Notes: generated by a model from the letters alone, not told the origin. A DNA stretch of 64,000 nt from Pandoraea captiosa (GCF_902459775.1 NZ_CABPSQ010000002.1:868001-932000); one strand, 5' to 3'; positions 1-8,401 are shown, counted from the first letter of the stretch. Numbers and translations: made by a program.

Positions 1-28
1 GTCGTGTTTCATGATCTGTAAGTCAGGA

Positions 29-61
29 ACAACAGGACGGCGCGCCCGACTCTCCTGTTGT
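29..61. repeat. 9-bp inverted repeat downstream of ilvE
   Basis: acaacagga at 29-37 is matched by its exact complement at 53-61 across a 15-nt loop. It lies about 100 bp past the ilvE stop codon and could be a terminator stem, but neither strand has a T-run after it. The rest of 1-161 shows no gene that I can support. Confidence 0.3.
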
Positions 62-161
62 CGTGACACGCCGCCAGAGATTTCCCGCGTCGCTGTCTCG
101 GGCGACGCGCAGCTTCACAGCTTGTTATGTCGATGCGGTAATTGACCGATACAACGCGCGA

Positions 162-1259
162 TCAGGCGATATGGTGCACCCAGCCGAACGGATCGGCGAT
201 CTTGCCGCGCTGAATGCCCGTCAGTTGATCGCGGATACGCTTGGTGACGGGGCCTTCGCCGCCGTCGGCGATGTTGAATTCGCCGTTGGCGTGACGCACC
301 TGGCCGATCGCCGTGACGACCGCAGCGGTGCCGCAGGCGAACGTTTCCTTCACGCGGCCGCTGGCCGCATCGGCCTGCCACTGGGCGAATTCGTACGGCG
401 CTTCGTTGACCGTGAGGCCTTCGCGGCGCGCCAGTTCGATGATCGACGCGCGGGTGATGCCCGGCAGAATCGTGCCCGAGAGGGGGGGCGTCTGAAGCGA
501 ACCGTCGTCCATGACGAAGAAAACGTTCATGCCGCCGAGTTCTTCGATCCAGCGGTGTTGTGCGGCGTCGAGGAACACGACCTGATCGCAGCCCTTGGCG
601 CTCGCTTCCGTCTGCGCGATCAGGCTGGCGGCGTAGTTGCCGCCGCACTTGGCGGCGCCGGTGCCGCCCGGGGCGGCCCGCGTGTACTGGTCCGACACCC
701 ACACCGTGACGGCCGACTTGCCGGCCTTGAAGTACGGGCCGACCGGGCAGGCGATCACGCAGAAGATGTATTCATGTGCGGCACGCACGCCGAGGAAGCT
801 CTCCGAGGCGAACATGAACGGACGGATGTAGAGGCTGCTGCCTTCGGCGCCCGGGATCCATGCGCGGTCGATGTCGACGAGCTTTTCTACGGCTTCCAGG
901 AACACGGCTTCCGGCAGGTCGGCCATCGACATGCGCTGGGCCGATTCGCGGAAGCGTTTCGCGTTGGCTTGCGGACGGAACAGCGAGATCTTGCCGTCCT
1001 CGCTCCGATAGGCCTTCATGCCTTCGAAGATTTCCTGTGCGTAGTGCAGCACGGCGCATGCGGGGTCGATCTGGAACGGACGGCGGGCTTCCACCTTCGC
1101 GTCGTGCCAGCCCTTGCCTTCGGTCCAGCGGATCGTGACCATGTGATCCGTGAATACACGGCCGAACACCGGATTCGCCAGCGCGGCGGTGATCTGGTCG
1201 GCGGGGGTGGGGTTGGCGTGCGGCTCCACGACAAAACGCAATTGGTTGTCAGCGCTCAT
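162..1259 (-). CDS. ilvE: Branched-chain amino acid aminotransferase
   Basis: This is a PLP fold-type IV transaminase that interconverts Leu/Ile/Val with their 2-oxo acids, using glutamate/2-oxoglutarate, in the cytoplasm. The 365-residue length fits the longer (BCAT group II) branch of the family. Residues 197-212 read PGGTGAAKCGGNYAAS; Lys204 is the expected Schiff-base lysine. The segment IEELGGMN near 238-245 is the typical substrate/PLP-side glutamate region, and PLSGTILPGITR near 258-270 is the phosphate-binding region. The ATG start at 1259 gives a normal N-terminus. The gene stands alone on the minus strand with a long upstream gap. Family assignment is secure; in vivo substrate preference is inferred. 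Confidence 0.95.
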   Translation of the reverse strand: MSADNQLRFVVEPHANPTPADQITAALANPVFGRVFTDHMVTIRWTEGKGWHDAKVEARRPFQIDPACAVLHYAQEIFEGMKAYRSEDGKISLFRPQANAKRFRESAQRMSMADLPEAVFLEAVEKLVDIDRAWIPGAEGSSLYIRPFMFASESFLGVRAAHEYIFCVIACPVGPYFKAGKSAVTVWVSDQYTRAAPGGTGAAKCGGNYAASLIAQTEASAKGCDQVVFLDAAQHRWIEELGGMNVFFVMDDGSLQTPPLSGTILPGITRASIIELARREGLTVNEAPYEFAQWQADAASGRVKETFACGTAAVVTAIGQVRHANGEFNIADGGEGPVTKRIRDQLTGIQRGKIADPFGWVHHIA

Positions 1260-1684
1260 GTTTCTTCAGTGTCTCGGCAGAGGTGGCTTGATTCGTCTGT
1301 GCCGTTAACGTAAACGGCAAGGTGGCATATTTTCCTCCTTTCGGGGCCTGCCTGTCGACTGAATTCACCGCTTCTCACGTCACGGCGGGCTTCTTTCGGA
1401 ATTTGTGCCGGAAAATGTCGAAAATTGGCGAATTTTTGCTGGAATTCTGCGCCGTTAGCCGGAATTTTCGCTCTCGGAGGCGCCGCGGCGCTTCCCGGGT
1501 CGGGTCAAAAGTGTGTAAAAAAACATTTCCGACCACGAGGCGGACTGCGCTCGACATTTAATATCGAAAGCGCATCATGTCGGGGACGCTCCTGGCGTTG
1601 AAGTCGCGCAACGGTTGCCTTCTGCGACCGCATCGCCGCGCGCTGGACGTTCCCACCCGATATGCGCAAAGGGAGAGGAGACGC
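1260..1684. promoter_or_regulatory. Divergent gap between ilvE and a small membrane protein gene
   Basis: These 425 bp carry no supportable gene. The region must hold the minus-strand ilvE promoter and the plus-strand promoter of the gene at 1685. The part at 1505-1565 is locally AT-rich. I cannot pick a convincing -35/-10 pair or an attenuator-like leader peptide. Confidence 0.4.
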
Positions 1685-2038
1685 ATGAAGTCGACGACGA
1701 TTCGGATGTTGCGCGCTTACCTGCTCGTGGCGTCGCTGGGGGCCATGTGCATCGACGCCTGCGTGGTGATCGCCATGTTGGTGTTCGACGTACCGCAGCG
1801 TATCTTCACCTCGGGCGATTTTCGTATCGCAATGGCCGGGTCATTGCTGCTGCTGGTGCTCGCGGCGCGCTCGGTGGCGCAGGCCGCCTATGAGGCGGCG
1901 CTCGCGAGCCGCCACGTGACACTGGGCGGCGAGAGCCGACAGCGCACGGTCGCGGTACGCGAGGACTGCCCACACCGGTTGCTTGTCCTGTTTCACCTGC
2001 GCATCCATCGCCAGCAATTGGCGATGGTCGCGCTGTGA
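1685..2038 (+). CDS. Small membrane protein of unknown function
   Basis: I do not recognise this 117-residue protein. The ATG at 1685 was chosen because GGGAGAGGAG lies just upstream; an in-frame start further upstream has no such site. Two hydrophobic segments are visible, at about residues 8-33 (YLLVASLGAMCIDACVVIAM region) and 47-62 (MAGSLLLLVLAARS), so it is probably an inner-membrane protein with two helices. The C-terminal 50 residues are basic and histidine/arginine-rich, and would lie outside the membrane. It is transcribed away from ilvE and converges on a GST gene. No functional context is evident. Confidence 0.6.
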   Translation: MKSTTIRMLRAYLLVASLGAMCIDACVVIAMLVFDVPQRIFTSGDFRIAMAGSLLLLVLAARSVAQAAYEAALASRHVTLGGESRQRTVAVREDCPHRLLVLFHLRIHRQQLAMVAL

Positions 2039-2050
2039 CGGCGTTCCGGC

Positions 2051-2120
2051 GTTGGTCCGCGTTAATCTGCGTTAATCCGCGTTAATCCGCGTTAATCCGT
2101 GTGTGTCTGCGTTCGTCGGC
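2051..2120. repeat. 10-bp tandem repeat (gttaatccgc type)
   Basis: Seven consecutive 10-bp units, the central four nearly identical (gttaatctgc, gttaatccgc twice, gttaatccgt), fill the gap between two convergent genes. TTAA in the central units gives a TAA on both strands, and because 10 is not divisible by 3 the stops move through the reading frames. There is no spacer structure, so it is not a CRISPR array. Confidence 0.85.
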
Positions 2121-2162
2121 GCTGATCGGCGCAGGCTGCCGTCGGTCGGCAGCGTAGTGAGA

Positions 2163-2807
2163 TCAGGCGAGCGGCGGGCGTTGCATGGCAAGCCACTCCT
2201 GCACCGCAGGGTGCTGGAACTGACGACGGGCGTATTCGGCAAGGTTCTGCGGCACCACGTCGTCGTTGTACACGAGACGGTTGAGCATGACGGCGAGATC
2301 GACGTCCGCGATACACCACTTGTCGAACAGCGACATGCGACCGTCCGGCAACAGACTTTGCGCGATGGCGATGAGCTTGTTTGCGGCAGCGTAACCGGCG
2401 TCGGTCAGCGGCTTGTCGGACGGGCGGTAGAAAATGACCTGCGTCGAGCGGTCTTCACGCAGGGCGCCCAGATCACTGCGCAGCCAGGCCTGGACCTGAC
2501 GGGCCCGGGCGCGGTCGCGCACGTCGGCCGGATACACGGGAACCTCCGGCGCAATCGCCTCGAGATATTCGTCGATCGCCGACGATTCGGATAACGTGAA
2601 ATCACCATGCACGAGCGTTGGCACGCGACGTGTGATCGACAGGTCAGCGAATCCGCTTTCGTGATGGGCGCCCTGATCGAGGTCCACGGTGCGCAGATCG
2701 AACGGAATTCCTTTCTCGCGCAACGTGACGAAAACCGACAGTGCATAAGGGCTGGTGAACTGTGCGTCGACGTAGAGCGTGAACGATGCGGGGGCAGCGG
2801 CTGACAC
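2163..2807 (-). CDS. yfcF: Glutathione S-transferase, YfcF-like
   Basis: This is a cytosolic glutathione transferase with an N-terminal thioredoxin-like domain (about residues 6-85) and a C-terminal helical domain. The order of segments YVDAQFTSPYALSVFVTL, RRVPTL, LSESSAIDEYLE, RARARQVQAWLRSDL and KWCIADVDLAVMLNRLV matches what I recall of E. coli YfcF, a GST linked to peroxide stress. I chose the GTG start at 2807 because AGGAG lies six bases upstream and the protein then begins just before the thioredoxin fold; an upstream in-frame ATG would run through the divergent promoter. Length 214 residues is normal. It is divergent from the LysR gene at 2995. Confidence 0.85.
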   Translation of the reverse strand: MSAAAPASFTLYVDAQFTSPYALSVFVTLREKGIPFDLRTVDLDQGAHHESGFADLSITRRVPTLVHGDFTLSESSAIDEYLEAIAPEVPVYPADVRDRARARQVQAWLRSDLGALREDRSTQVIFYRPSDKPLTDAGYAAANKLIAIAQSLLPDGRMSLFDKWCIADVDLAVMLNRLVYNDDVVPQNLAEYARRQFQHPAVQEWLAMQRPPLA

Positions 2808-2916
2808 GGTGAACTCCTGTAGCGGAACATGCGGAAAGGATGCGAAGGCAAAGGCCTCCCGGACGCCTATCTTGCCGCACCCGCGCGGTGATAAGCTACT
2901 GCACAAATCGATGGCA

Positions 2917-2939
2917 AGCTGTGAGCCAGGATCACAGCT
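2917..2939. promoter_or_regulatory. Perfect 8-bp dyad, candidate LysR operator
   Basis: agctgtga (2917-2924) and tcacagct (2932-2939) are exact complements separated by 7 nt, and include a T-N11-A arrangement (T2922, A2934). It sits in the divergent gap between the yfcF-like gene and the LysR gene at 2995, where an autoregulatory LysR site is expected. Confidence 0.6.
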
Positions 2940-2994
2940 CATTGCCGCCGTTTGCGTTCCGGCTCACCCCCAATTTCCGTCGCCGTTCCTGTCC

Positions 2995-3882
2995 ATGACA
3001 TCCGAGCACCGCGCCCGTCCGCCGCTGGCAAATCTGGAAACCGTCTGCCTGGTGGCGCGGCACGGTTCGTTCACCGCCGCCGCCGAGGCAAGCGGACTCA
3101 CGCACGGCGCTATCAGCCGCCGGGTCGGGGCCGTCGAAAACTGGCTCGGCTGCGCGCTCTTCGAGCGTCACGGGCGAGGCGTCAGTCTGACGTGCGACGG
3201 GCAGCGCTTTCTGGGGCGCATCGAGCACGCGTTCGACGTCATCGACGCCGCTGCCGATCAGTGGCATCAGTCGCGCAAGGTGCCTGCCGTTCGGCTGAGC
3301 GTGGTGCCGTCGTTCGCCAAACTCTGGCTGCTGGAGCGGCTGCAATCGCTCCAGTCGGGCCAGCCGTACATCGACATTCAGGTCGCCACCGAACACCGCA
3401 ATGCGGACGTGGGCGCGGGTGAAGTCGACATTGCGCTGCGCTACGGTCGTGGTGGCTGGGCGAGCGTCGATGCCGAGCCGCTGATGCGCGAGACGCTGTA
3501 TCCGATCGCGTCGCCGGAAATTGCGCAGCGTCTGAAGGGCGCGAGTGCGTCCGAACTGCTGACGATGCCGTTGCTGCACGACTCCGATCTGACGGGGTGG
3601 CGCGCGTGGTGCGGGGCGCAGGGCGTGTCGCTGCGTCCTCGTGCGCGCGATCGACGCTTCGAAGACTATACGGTGGTGCTCGCGGCGGCCGAGGCGGGGC
3701 TGGGCATTGCGCTTGCGCGCGCGCCGCTCGCGCAGGACTGGATCGCTCGCAGCCGGCTCGTGCGACTGTCCGACGTGGAAGTCGAATGTCCCTTGCGGTA
3801 CCACATCGTGACGGCCAAACGCGAGCGGCGTCCGGAGGTACTGGAAGTGATCGCGCGTCTGCACGCCAGCGCGCGCACGTAA
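2995..3882 (+). CDS. LysR-family transcriptional regulator
   Basis: This 295-residue LTTR has an N-terminal winged helix-turn-helix (about residues 10-68; FTAAAEASGLTHGAISRRVG) and a C-terminal periplasmic-binding-like effector domain. The short effector domain with ADVGAGEVDIALRYGRG and the AGLGIALA segment resembles GcvA-type LTTRs. The ATG at 2995 starts nine residues before the HTH; longer upstream extensions would cross the divergent promoter. It is divergent from the YfcF-like GST gene with a perfect dyad between them, so it probably controls that gene and itself. The effector is unknown. Confidence 0.85.
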   Translation: MTSEHRARPPLANLETVCLVARHGSFTAAAEASGLTHGAISRRVGAVENWLGCALFERHGRGVSLTCDGQRFLGRIEHAFDVIDAAADQWHQSRKVPAVRLSVVPSFAKLWLLERLQSLQSGQPYIDIQVATEHRNADVGAGEVDIALRYGRGGWASVDAEPLMRETLYPIASPEIAQRLKGASASELLTMPLLHDSDLTGWRAWCGAQGVSLRPRARDRRFEDYTVVLAAAEAGLGIALARAPLAQDWIARSRLVRLSDVEVECPLRYHIVTAKRERRPEVLEVIARLHASART

Positions 3883-3988
3883 ATACCATGATCGCGACAT
3901 CGCGCAGGGGCGGGGTTTCCCGCACTGCGCGCGTTGCGGCTCGTTGCCTAAAATGCGGGACGCTTTTGGCAGAACTGCACGGCTGGGG

Positions 3989-4909
3989 ATGAACTTACGC
4001 TCGCTCGATCTGAATCTGTTGCTCGTGTTCGAGTCGTTGCTGCGTACGCGCAGCACGACGGTCACGGCCGAGGAACTTAACCTCACGCAGTCGGCGGTGA
4101 GCAATGCGCTCAAGCGACTGCGGCTGGCGTTTGGCGATCCGCTGTTCGTGAAGACACCGCAAGGCATGCTTCCCACCGACCTCGCCGCCTCGCTGGCGTC
4201 ACCGGTCACCGAAGGTCTTGGGCTGATTCGCGGCGCCATCGAAGCGCCGCAGGATTTCGTTCCCGCCAAGGCGCAACGCACCTTCCGCCTGTATCTGAGC
4301 GACATCGGGCAGCTGATCTTCATGCCGAAACTCATGGCCACGCTGGCGGCGCAGGCGCCGGGCGTGCGCATCGTGACGGTCGACACCACCCCGCGCGAAG
4401 CGCAAAGCGCCATGGCGATGGGCGACATCGATCTCACCCTCGGGCTGTTCACGCGGTTCTCGTCGGGGTTTCATCAGCAGCGGCTGTTTCGCGAGCATTA
4501 CGTCGCGCTCGTGCGCGACGGGCATCCGACGATCCATGGCGAACTGACGGTCGAGAATTTCCGCAATGCCGCGCACGCGGTCTATCGTCCGACTGCCGGC
4601 CACCACGACGTATTCGAGACGGCAGTCGAGCAGTGGTTTGCCCGCTCGGGGCACCAGCGTCACGTGGCGCTGCGCATGGCGCATTCCATGGGGCTCTCCG
4701 CGCTCATCGCCGCGAGCGATCTGGTGGTGTGCGTGCCGACGCGGCTGGGCCGCGCCCTGAGCGCCAACGCCGACCTGCAAACCTACGCGCTGCCGTTCGA
4801 GAGCCCCGAGTTCGACATCTCGCAACTCTGGCACGAGCGCTTTCACACCGACGCCGGCCATCGCTGGCTGCGCAACACGATCTTCCAACTGTTCCACGGC
4901 GAAGACTGA
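3989..4909 (+). CDS. LysR-family regulator, NodD/LinR-like branch
   Basis: This 306-residue protein begins MNLRSLDLNLLLVFESLL, the characteristic start of the NodD/PcpR/LinR branch of LTTRs that control aromatic catabolism. The HTH spans about residues 8-66 (LTQSAVSNALKRLR) and the effector domain covers about 90-300. The start is at GGGG-ATG 3989. It is co-directional with the dioxygenase operon that begins at 5163, and a perfect LTTR-type dyad (5023-5043) lies in the 253-bp gap, so it is the likely activator of that operon. The inducing aromatic compound is not known. Confidence 0.85.
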   Translation: MNLRSLDLNLLLVFESLLRTRSTTVTAEELNLTQSAVSNALKRLRLAFGDPLFVKTPQGMLPTDLAASLASPVTEGLGLIRGAIEAPQDFVPAKAQRTFRLYLSDIGQLIFMPKLMATLAAQAPGVRIVTVDTTPREAQSAMAMGDIDLTLGLFTRFSSGFHQQRLFREHYVALVRDGHPTIHGELTVENFRNAAHAVYRPTAGHHDVFETAVEQWFARSGHQRHVALRMAHSMGLSALIAASDLVVCVPTRLGRALSANADLQTYALPFESPEFDISQLWHERFHTDAGHRWLRNTIFQLFHGED

Positions 4910-5022
4910 ATCCCGAGCCGGCACGCACGTTGCCGAGCGCCCGCACTGCCGCCGCGTCGAAGTGCCTTGTCCCTTGCCTCGACAGCGCGCGCATTCCCCA
5001 ATGCTGCACACCCAATTCACAG

Positions 5023-5043
5023 CGTAAATACCGGACATTTACG
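5023..5043. promoter_or_regulatory. LysR-type operator upstream of dioxygenase operon
   Basis: cgtaaat (5023-5029) and atttacg (5037-5043) are exact complements with a 7-nt spacer, and contain T5025-N11-A5037. A weak promoter follows: TTGGCG at 5051-5056, 17 nt, TTATCG at 5074-5079. That would put the dyad centre near -53 from the expected start. The promoter call is much weaker than the dyad. Confidence 0.6.
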
Positions 5044-5162
5044 TAATTTGTTGGCGTCATGCGGCGCGCATCCTTATCGTATCCCTCACAAGACCGACGT
5101 CGTCCAACCGACGTCGCCGGACGGCAGTCCGGGACACGAACAACATCCGCAGGAGACAAGCG

Positions 5163-6026
5163 GTGATCAATCTGCACGACATTCGTTATGTGCGGCTGGG
5201 CACGCGCGACCTCGAAGGTGCCACACGCTATGCGCGCACCATTCTCGGGTTGCAGGAAGTGCGTCGCGAGGCCGGTTACGTATTCCTTCGCAGCGACAGC
5301 CGCGACCATTCGGTGTGCTACTTCGAAGGCGACCCCACGGACCACACGGTGGCGTTCGACATCGCGAGCGATGCGCATTTCGATGCGGCCGCTGCGCAAC
5401 TCGAAGCGATGCACATCGCATTTCGTCGCGGCACGCGCGACGAAGCCGACATGCGTCGCGTGGCTGACTTCCTCACATTCCGCGATCCCACGGGCAACCA
5501 GATCGAACTCGTGCTGCGCGCGGCCCAGACCGGTCGCGGCTATCACGGCGAGCGCGACGCGGGCATCGACTCGTTCAGTCACGTTGGGCTGTGTACGACC
5601 GACGCGCGCCGCGATGAAGCGTTCTGGACCAGCGTATGCAACGCCCGGGTGTCGGACCGTATCGGCGACGCACCGCTGCTGCGCATCGACGACGTGCATC
5701 ACAAGATCGCGCTGTTTCCGGCCAAACGCGCGGGCATTCAGCACGTGAACTTTCAGGTCAACGGCATCGACGACCTGATGCGGTCGTGGTATTTCCTGCG
5801 CGAGCAGGGCGTACCCATTCGCTTCGGTCCGGGGCGTCATCCGACGTCGCATGCGATGTTCCTGTACTTCGCCGGACCGGACGGCATGGTCTACGAGTAC
5901 TCGACCGGCGTGCGCAAGATCGCGCCGCAGGACGAGGCGACGTACGTGCCGCGCCAGTTCCCGTTCGATCCGACCGGATTCTGCATGTGGGGCGCCAAGC
6001 CCGAGATTCCCGAGTTTTCGTCCTGA
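5163..6026 (+). CDS. Type I extradiol (catechol 2,3-) dioxygenase, VOC fold
   Basis: This 287-residue, two-module VOC protein should cleave a catechol ring adjacent to the hydroxyls using Fe(II) and O2. The metal triad expected of type I extradiol enzymes is visible in the C-terminal module: His140 (SFSHVGLCT), His194 (GIQHVNFQV) and Glu245 (MVYEYSTG). His230 (PTSHAMFLYF) sits where the second-shell acid/base histidine is found in BphC-type enzymes. The start is GTG at 5163 behind CAGGAGACAAGC. It is the first gene of a run with an aldolase homologue, permease and porin. The exact catechol is unknown; a carboxylated catechol is plausible given the AAHS permease. Confidence 0.85.
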   Translation: MINLHDIRYVRLGTRDLEGATRYARTILGLQEVRREAGYVFLRSDSRDHSVCYFEGDPTDHTVAFDIASDAHFDAAAAQLEAMHIAFRRGTRDEADMRRVADFLTFRDPTGNQIELVLRAAQTGRGYHGERDAGIDSFSHVGLCTTDARRDEAFWTSVCNARVSDRIGDAPLLRIDDVHHKIALFPAKRAGIQHVNFQVNGIDDLMRSWYFLREQGVPIRFGPGRHPTSHAMFLYFAGPDGMVYEYSTGVRKIAPQDEATYVPRQFPFDPTGFCMWGAKPEIPEFSS

Positions 6027-6027
6027 C

Positions 6028-6825
6028 ATGCCCGGCGGTATCCCCATGACTCACACTACGCTTCCCACCGCCGGCATGCCGGATATCGCGAGCGTCGCCG
6101 CACTCGACCGCGCAGTGCGCGTGGCCGCGCGGACGCTGGCGCGCGCCGGACTCGCCCACGCGTATGGCCATTGCAGCGCGCGAATCGACGACGCTCACTT
6201 CGTCGTCTGCGCCGCACGTCCGATGGGACTGATCGGTGTCGGCGAGACGGGTACCGTCGTGCCCATCGACGGTCCGCTGCCTGAGGGCGTGCTGGGGGAA
6301 GTGCGCCTGCATCAGCAGATTTACCGCGCGCGCCCGGAGATCGGCGCAGTCGCGCGCACGATGCCGTCAAAAACGATGTCGCTCTCGACGCTGCGCCGCA
6401 CACCGCGTGCGCTGCACGGGCCGGGCACCTATTTCGCACCGGGCGTGCCGCTGTGGGACGACCCGCAACTGATCCGCTCGGACGAACAGGCGGCGGCGGT
6501 CGTTGCGTGCATGGGCACGAACGCTGCCGTTGTCATGCGTGGCAATGGCGCAGTGGTCGCTGCCGACACGCTCGAAGCGATGGTCGCCCTCACCTGGTAT
6601 CTGGAAGACGCTGCGCGCGTCGATCTCGACGTACTCGCGCTCGAAGGCAAGTTCGCGGCAGCGGTGCTCGACGACGCGCAATGCCGCGCGCGGGCCACGC
6701 GCTCGGGCCGGATCATCGAGCGGATGTGGGAGTACCTGTCGGCAGGGGACCCGGAGCTGTCCGGTGCGCATGCGACCTGTGCCACCCATGCCACCCATGC
6801 CGCCAACGTGCCGTCAACGTCGTAA
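6028..6825 (+). CDS. Class II aldolase/adducin-family protein with substituted metal ligands
   Basis: This 265-residue protein follows the dioxygenase stop by one base. The class II aldolase fold is recognisable: AYGHCSARID near 46-54, Glu91 (VLGEVRLHQQIY) at the catalytic glutamate position, and MRGNGAVVAADTLEAMV near 170-185. The three zinc histidines are not there. The HTH motif is replaced by Arg110-Thr-Met112, and the later RGHG histidine by Asn173. It may use a different chemistry (for example decarboxylation of the ring-cleavage product, as suggested by the class II aldolase-like HCOMODA decarboxylases of cumate pathways) or be metal-free. The last 20 residues contain 9-bp-encoded repeats (ATHATHAAN). 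Starts at 6028 or 6046 are both possible. Confidence 0.75.
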   Translation: MPGGIPMTHTTLPTAGMPDIASVAALDRAVRVAARTLARAGLAHAYGHCSARIDDAHFVVCAARPMGLIGVGETGTVVPIDGPLPEGVLGEVRLHQQIYRARPEIGAVARTMPSKTMSLSTLRRTPRALHGPGTYFAPGVPLWDDPQLIRSDEQAAAVVACMGTNAAVVMRGNGAVVAADTLEAMVALTWYLEDAARVDLDVLALEGKFAAAVLDDAQCRARATRSGRIIERMWEYLSAGDPELSGAHATCATHATHAANVPSTS

Positions 6826-6989
6826 GCACTGCAAGCGTCACGCACGCCGGGCGCCGCGCGCCCGTCACCCGAAGGTTCTCGATGTAATCGCCCCCAACCG
6901 GCGGCGGCGTCGACATAGAGCGTCGTGCACCGACACAGACGCCACGACCCGTCGCTCAGTCTGCGGTAGTTGCCGCACAGGAGACAGAC

Positions 6990-8390
6990 ATGGAAATATC
7001 CGCTTTGATGAATCGCAGGGGCATCACGCCATTCCAATGGCGCGTGATTGCCCTGTGCTTTCTCATCGTCACACTGGACGGCTTCGATACCGCCGCGATC
7101 GGCTATCTCGCACCGGCTATCCGCAGCGAGTGGGCGATGGCGACGACGAGTCTCGGCACGGTGTTCGGTGCAGGCCTCGGCGGCCTGATGCTCGGTTGCT
7201 TCATCTTCGGCCCGCTCGCGGACCGTATCGGGCGCAAGCGCGTGCTGATTCTCTCGGTGGTGCTGTTCGCGCTCGGCAGCATTGCCTCGGCGTTCGTCCA
7301 TAGCCCGACGGAGCTCGCCGTTCTGCGTTTCATCACCGGTATCGGACTGGGTGGCGCGATGCCCAACGCCATCACGCTCAGTTCGGAATACTGCGCCGAG
7401 CGCATGCGTTCGCTGCTCGTCACGGCTACCTTCTGCGGCTTTACGCTCGGATTCGCCATCGGCGGAGAGATCGTCGCGCAAACGTTGCCGCATATCGGCT
7501 GGCGTGGTGTGCTGATCGCCGGTGGCGTGGTGCCGCTGCTCGTCGTGCCGGTGCTGATGCGCTGGCTGCCGGAATCGATGCGCTATCTCGCAGCGCGCGG
7601 CGACCGTGCGGACCAATTACTGGATATTGCGCGCCACATCGATCCGACGGTCACACGTATCGATCCGGAAGTCGCACCGGCCGGTGCGGCGAGTTCGGCG
7701 GTGGGTGGCCTGTTCACGCGCCGCTATGTGGTGGGCACGATGCTGCTCTGGGCGACGTATTTCTGCACGTTGTGCGCGTTCTACCTGCTCACCAGCTGGC
7801 TGCCGCTGGTCGTCAAGGACTCTGGCTATACGCTCGCGCAAGCGGCACGTATCGGCGCGATGCTGCCCCTTGGCGGCACGGTGGGCGCGGTGCTGATCGG
7901 TTTTGCCATGGACCGCACGAGTCCGTATCGTGTGCTCGCGGCGTCATACGTCATGGCGGGCATTGCACTGTGCGTGCTGGGTTCGGTGACGCATCAGGCC
8001 GGCTGGCTGATGATCGTCGTCTTCCTCGCGGGTTTCGGTGTTGCGGGCTCGCAGACCGGCGCCAATGCATTGACGGCGGCCTACTACCCGACGGCCTCGC
8101 GCGCGACCGGGGTGGCCTGGGCGCTGGGGGTGGGGCGTCTGGGCTCCATCCTCGGTTCGAGCCTCGGCGGCGTGCTGATCGCAACGGCGTCGAGCACGGC
8201 GCAGGCGTTCCAGATCGTGGCTATCCCCGCTTTCCTGGCGGCAGGGCTCATGCTGGTGATGCGTCGTCGCGTCGCGCGCAGCGGATCGCTTGCCCCATCG
8301 GCAACCGCGTCGGCCACCCCATCGGCCACCCCATCGGCCACCCCATCGGCCACCAAGCCGCCGACGAACCCGGCGACGGGCCACGTCTGA
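6990..8390 (+). CDS. MFS aromatic acid:H+ symporter (AAHS family)
   Basis: This 466-residue, 12-helix permease imports an organic or aromatic acid with protons. The segments LDGFDTAAIGYLAPAI in helix 1 and GPLADRIGRKRVLI in loop 2-3 are the AAHS hallmarks seen in PcaK/BenK. RBS CAGGAGACAGAC precedes the ATG at 6990. It is third in the dioxygenase operon and presumably brings in the substrate or its precursor. The C-terminus ends in an unusual low-complexity tail (repeated ATPS) encoded by 12-bp tandem repeats. A second AAHS gene lies at 18390-19733 in the gentisate cluster. Confidence 0.9.
   Translation: MEISALMNRRGITPFQWRVIALCFLIVTLDGFDTAAIGYLAPAIRSEWAMATTSLGTVFGAGLGGLMLGCFIFGPLADRIGRKRVLILSVVLFALGSIASAFVHSPTELAVLRFITGIGLGGAMPNAITLSSEYCAERMRSLLVTATFCGFTLGFAIGGEIVAQTLPHIGWRGVLIAGGVVPLLVVPVLMRWLPESMRYLAARGDRADQLLDIARHIDPTVTRIDPEVAPAGAASSAVGGLFTRRYVVGTMLLWATYFCTLCAFYLLTSWLPLVVKDSGYTLAQAARIGAMLPLGGTVGAVLIGFAMDRTSPYRVLAASYVMAGIALCVLGSVTHQAGWLMIVVFLAGFGVAGSQTGANALTAAYYPTASRATGVAWALGVGRLGSILGSSLGGVLIATASSTAQAFQIVAIPAFLAAGLMLVMRRRVARSGSLAPSATASATPSATPSATPSATKPPTNPATGHV
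8301..8354 (+). repeat. 12-bp tandem repeat inside permease 3' end
   Basis: Three perfect copies of gccaccccatcg (8313-8348) are flanked by a degenerate copy on the left and a half copy on the right. The period is a multiple of three, so changes in copy number would keep the frame and only lengthen or shorten the C-terminal tail. Confidence 0.85.
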
Positions 8391-8401
8391 CGAGAGCACC
8401 G

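Noticed and set aside
1577-1684. Longer N-terminus for the small membrane protein at 1685
   Set aside because: The added residues are Arg-rich without an RBS, whereas a strong purine-rich site directly precedes 1685.
2051-2120. Possible CRISPR array
   Set aside because: The repeat is 10 bp with no spacers and no cas genes in the window.
2932-4452. A 506-codon minus-strand frame opposite two LysR genes
   Set aside because: Composition-driven frame in GC-rich DNA; both LysR genes on the other strand have full-length family similarity.
6849-6863. GC-only hairpin gggcgc-cgc-gcgccc between aldolase homologue and permease
   Set aside because: Six-base GC palindromes are frequent in this composition, and there is no T-run; not enough for a terminator call.
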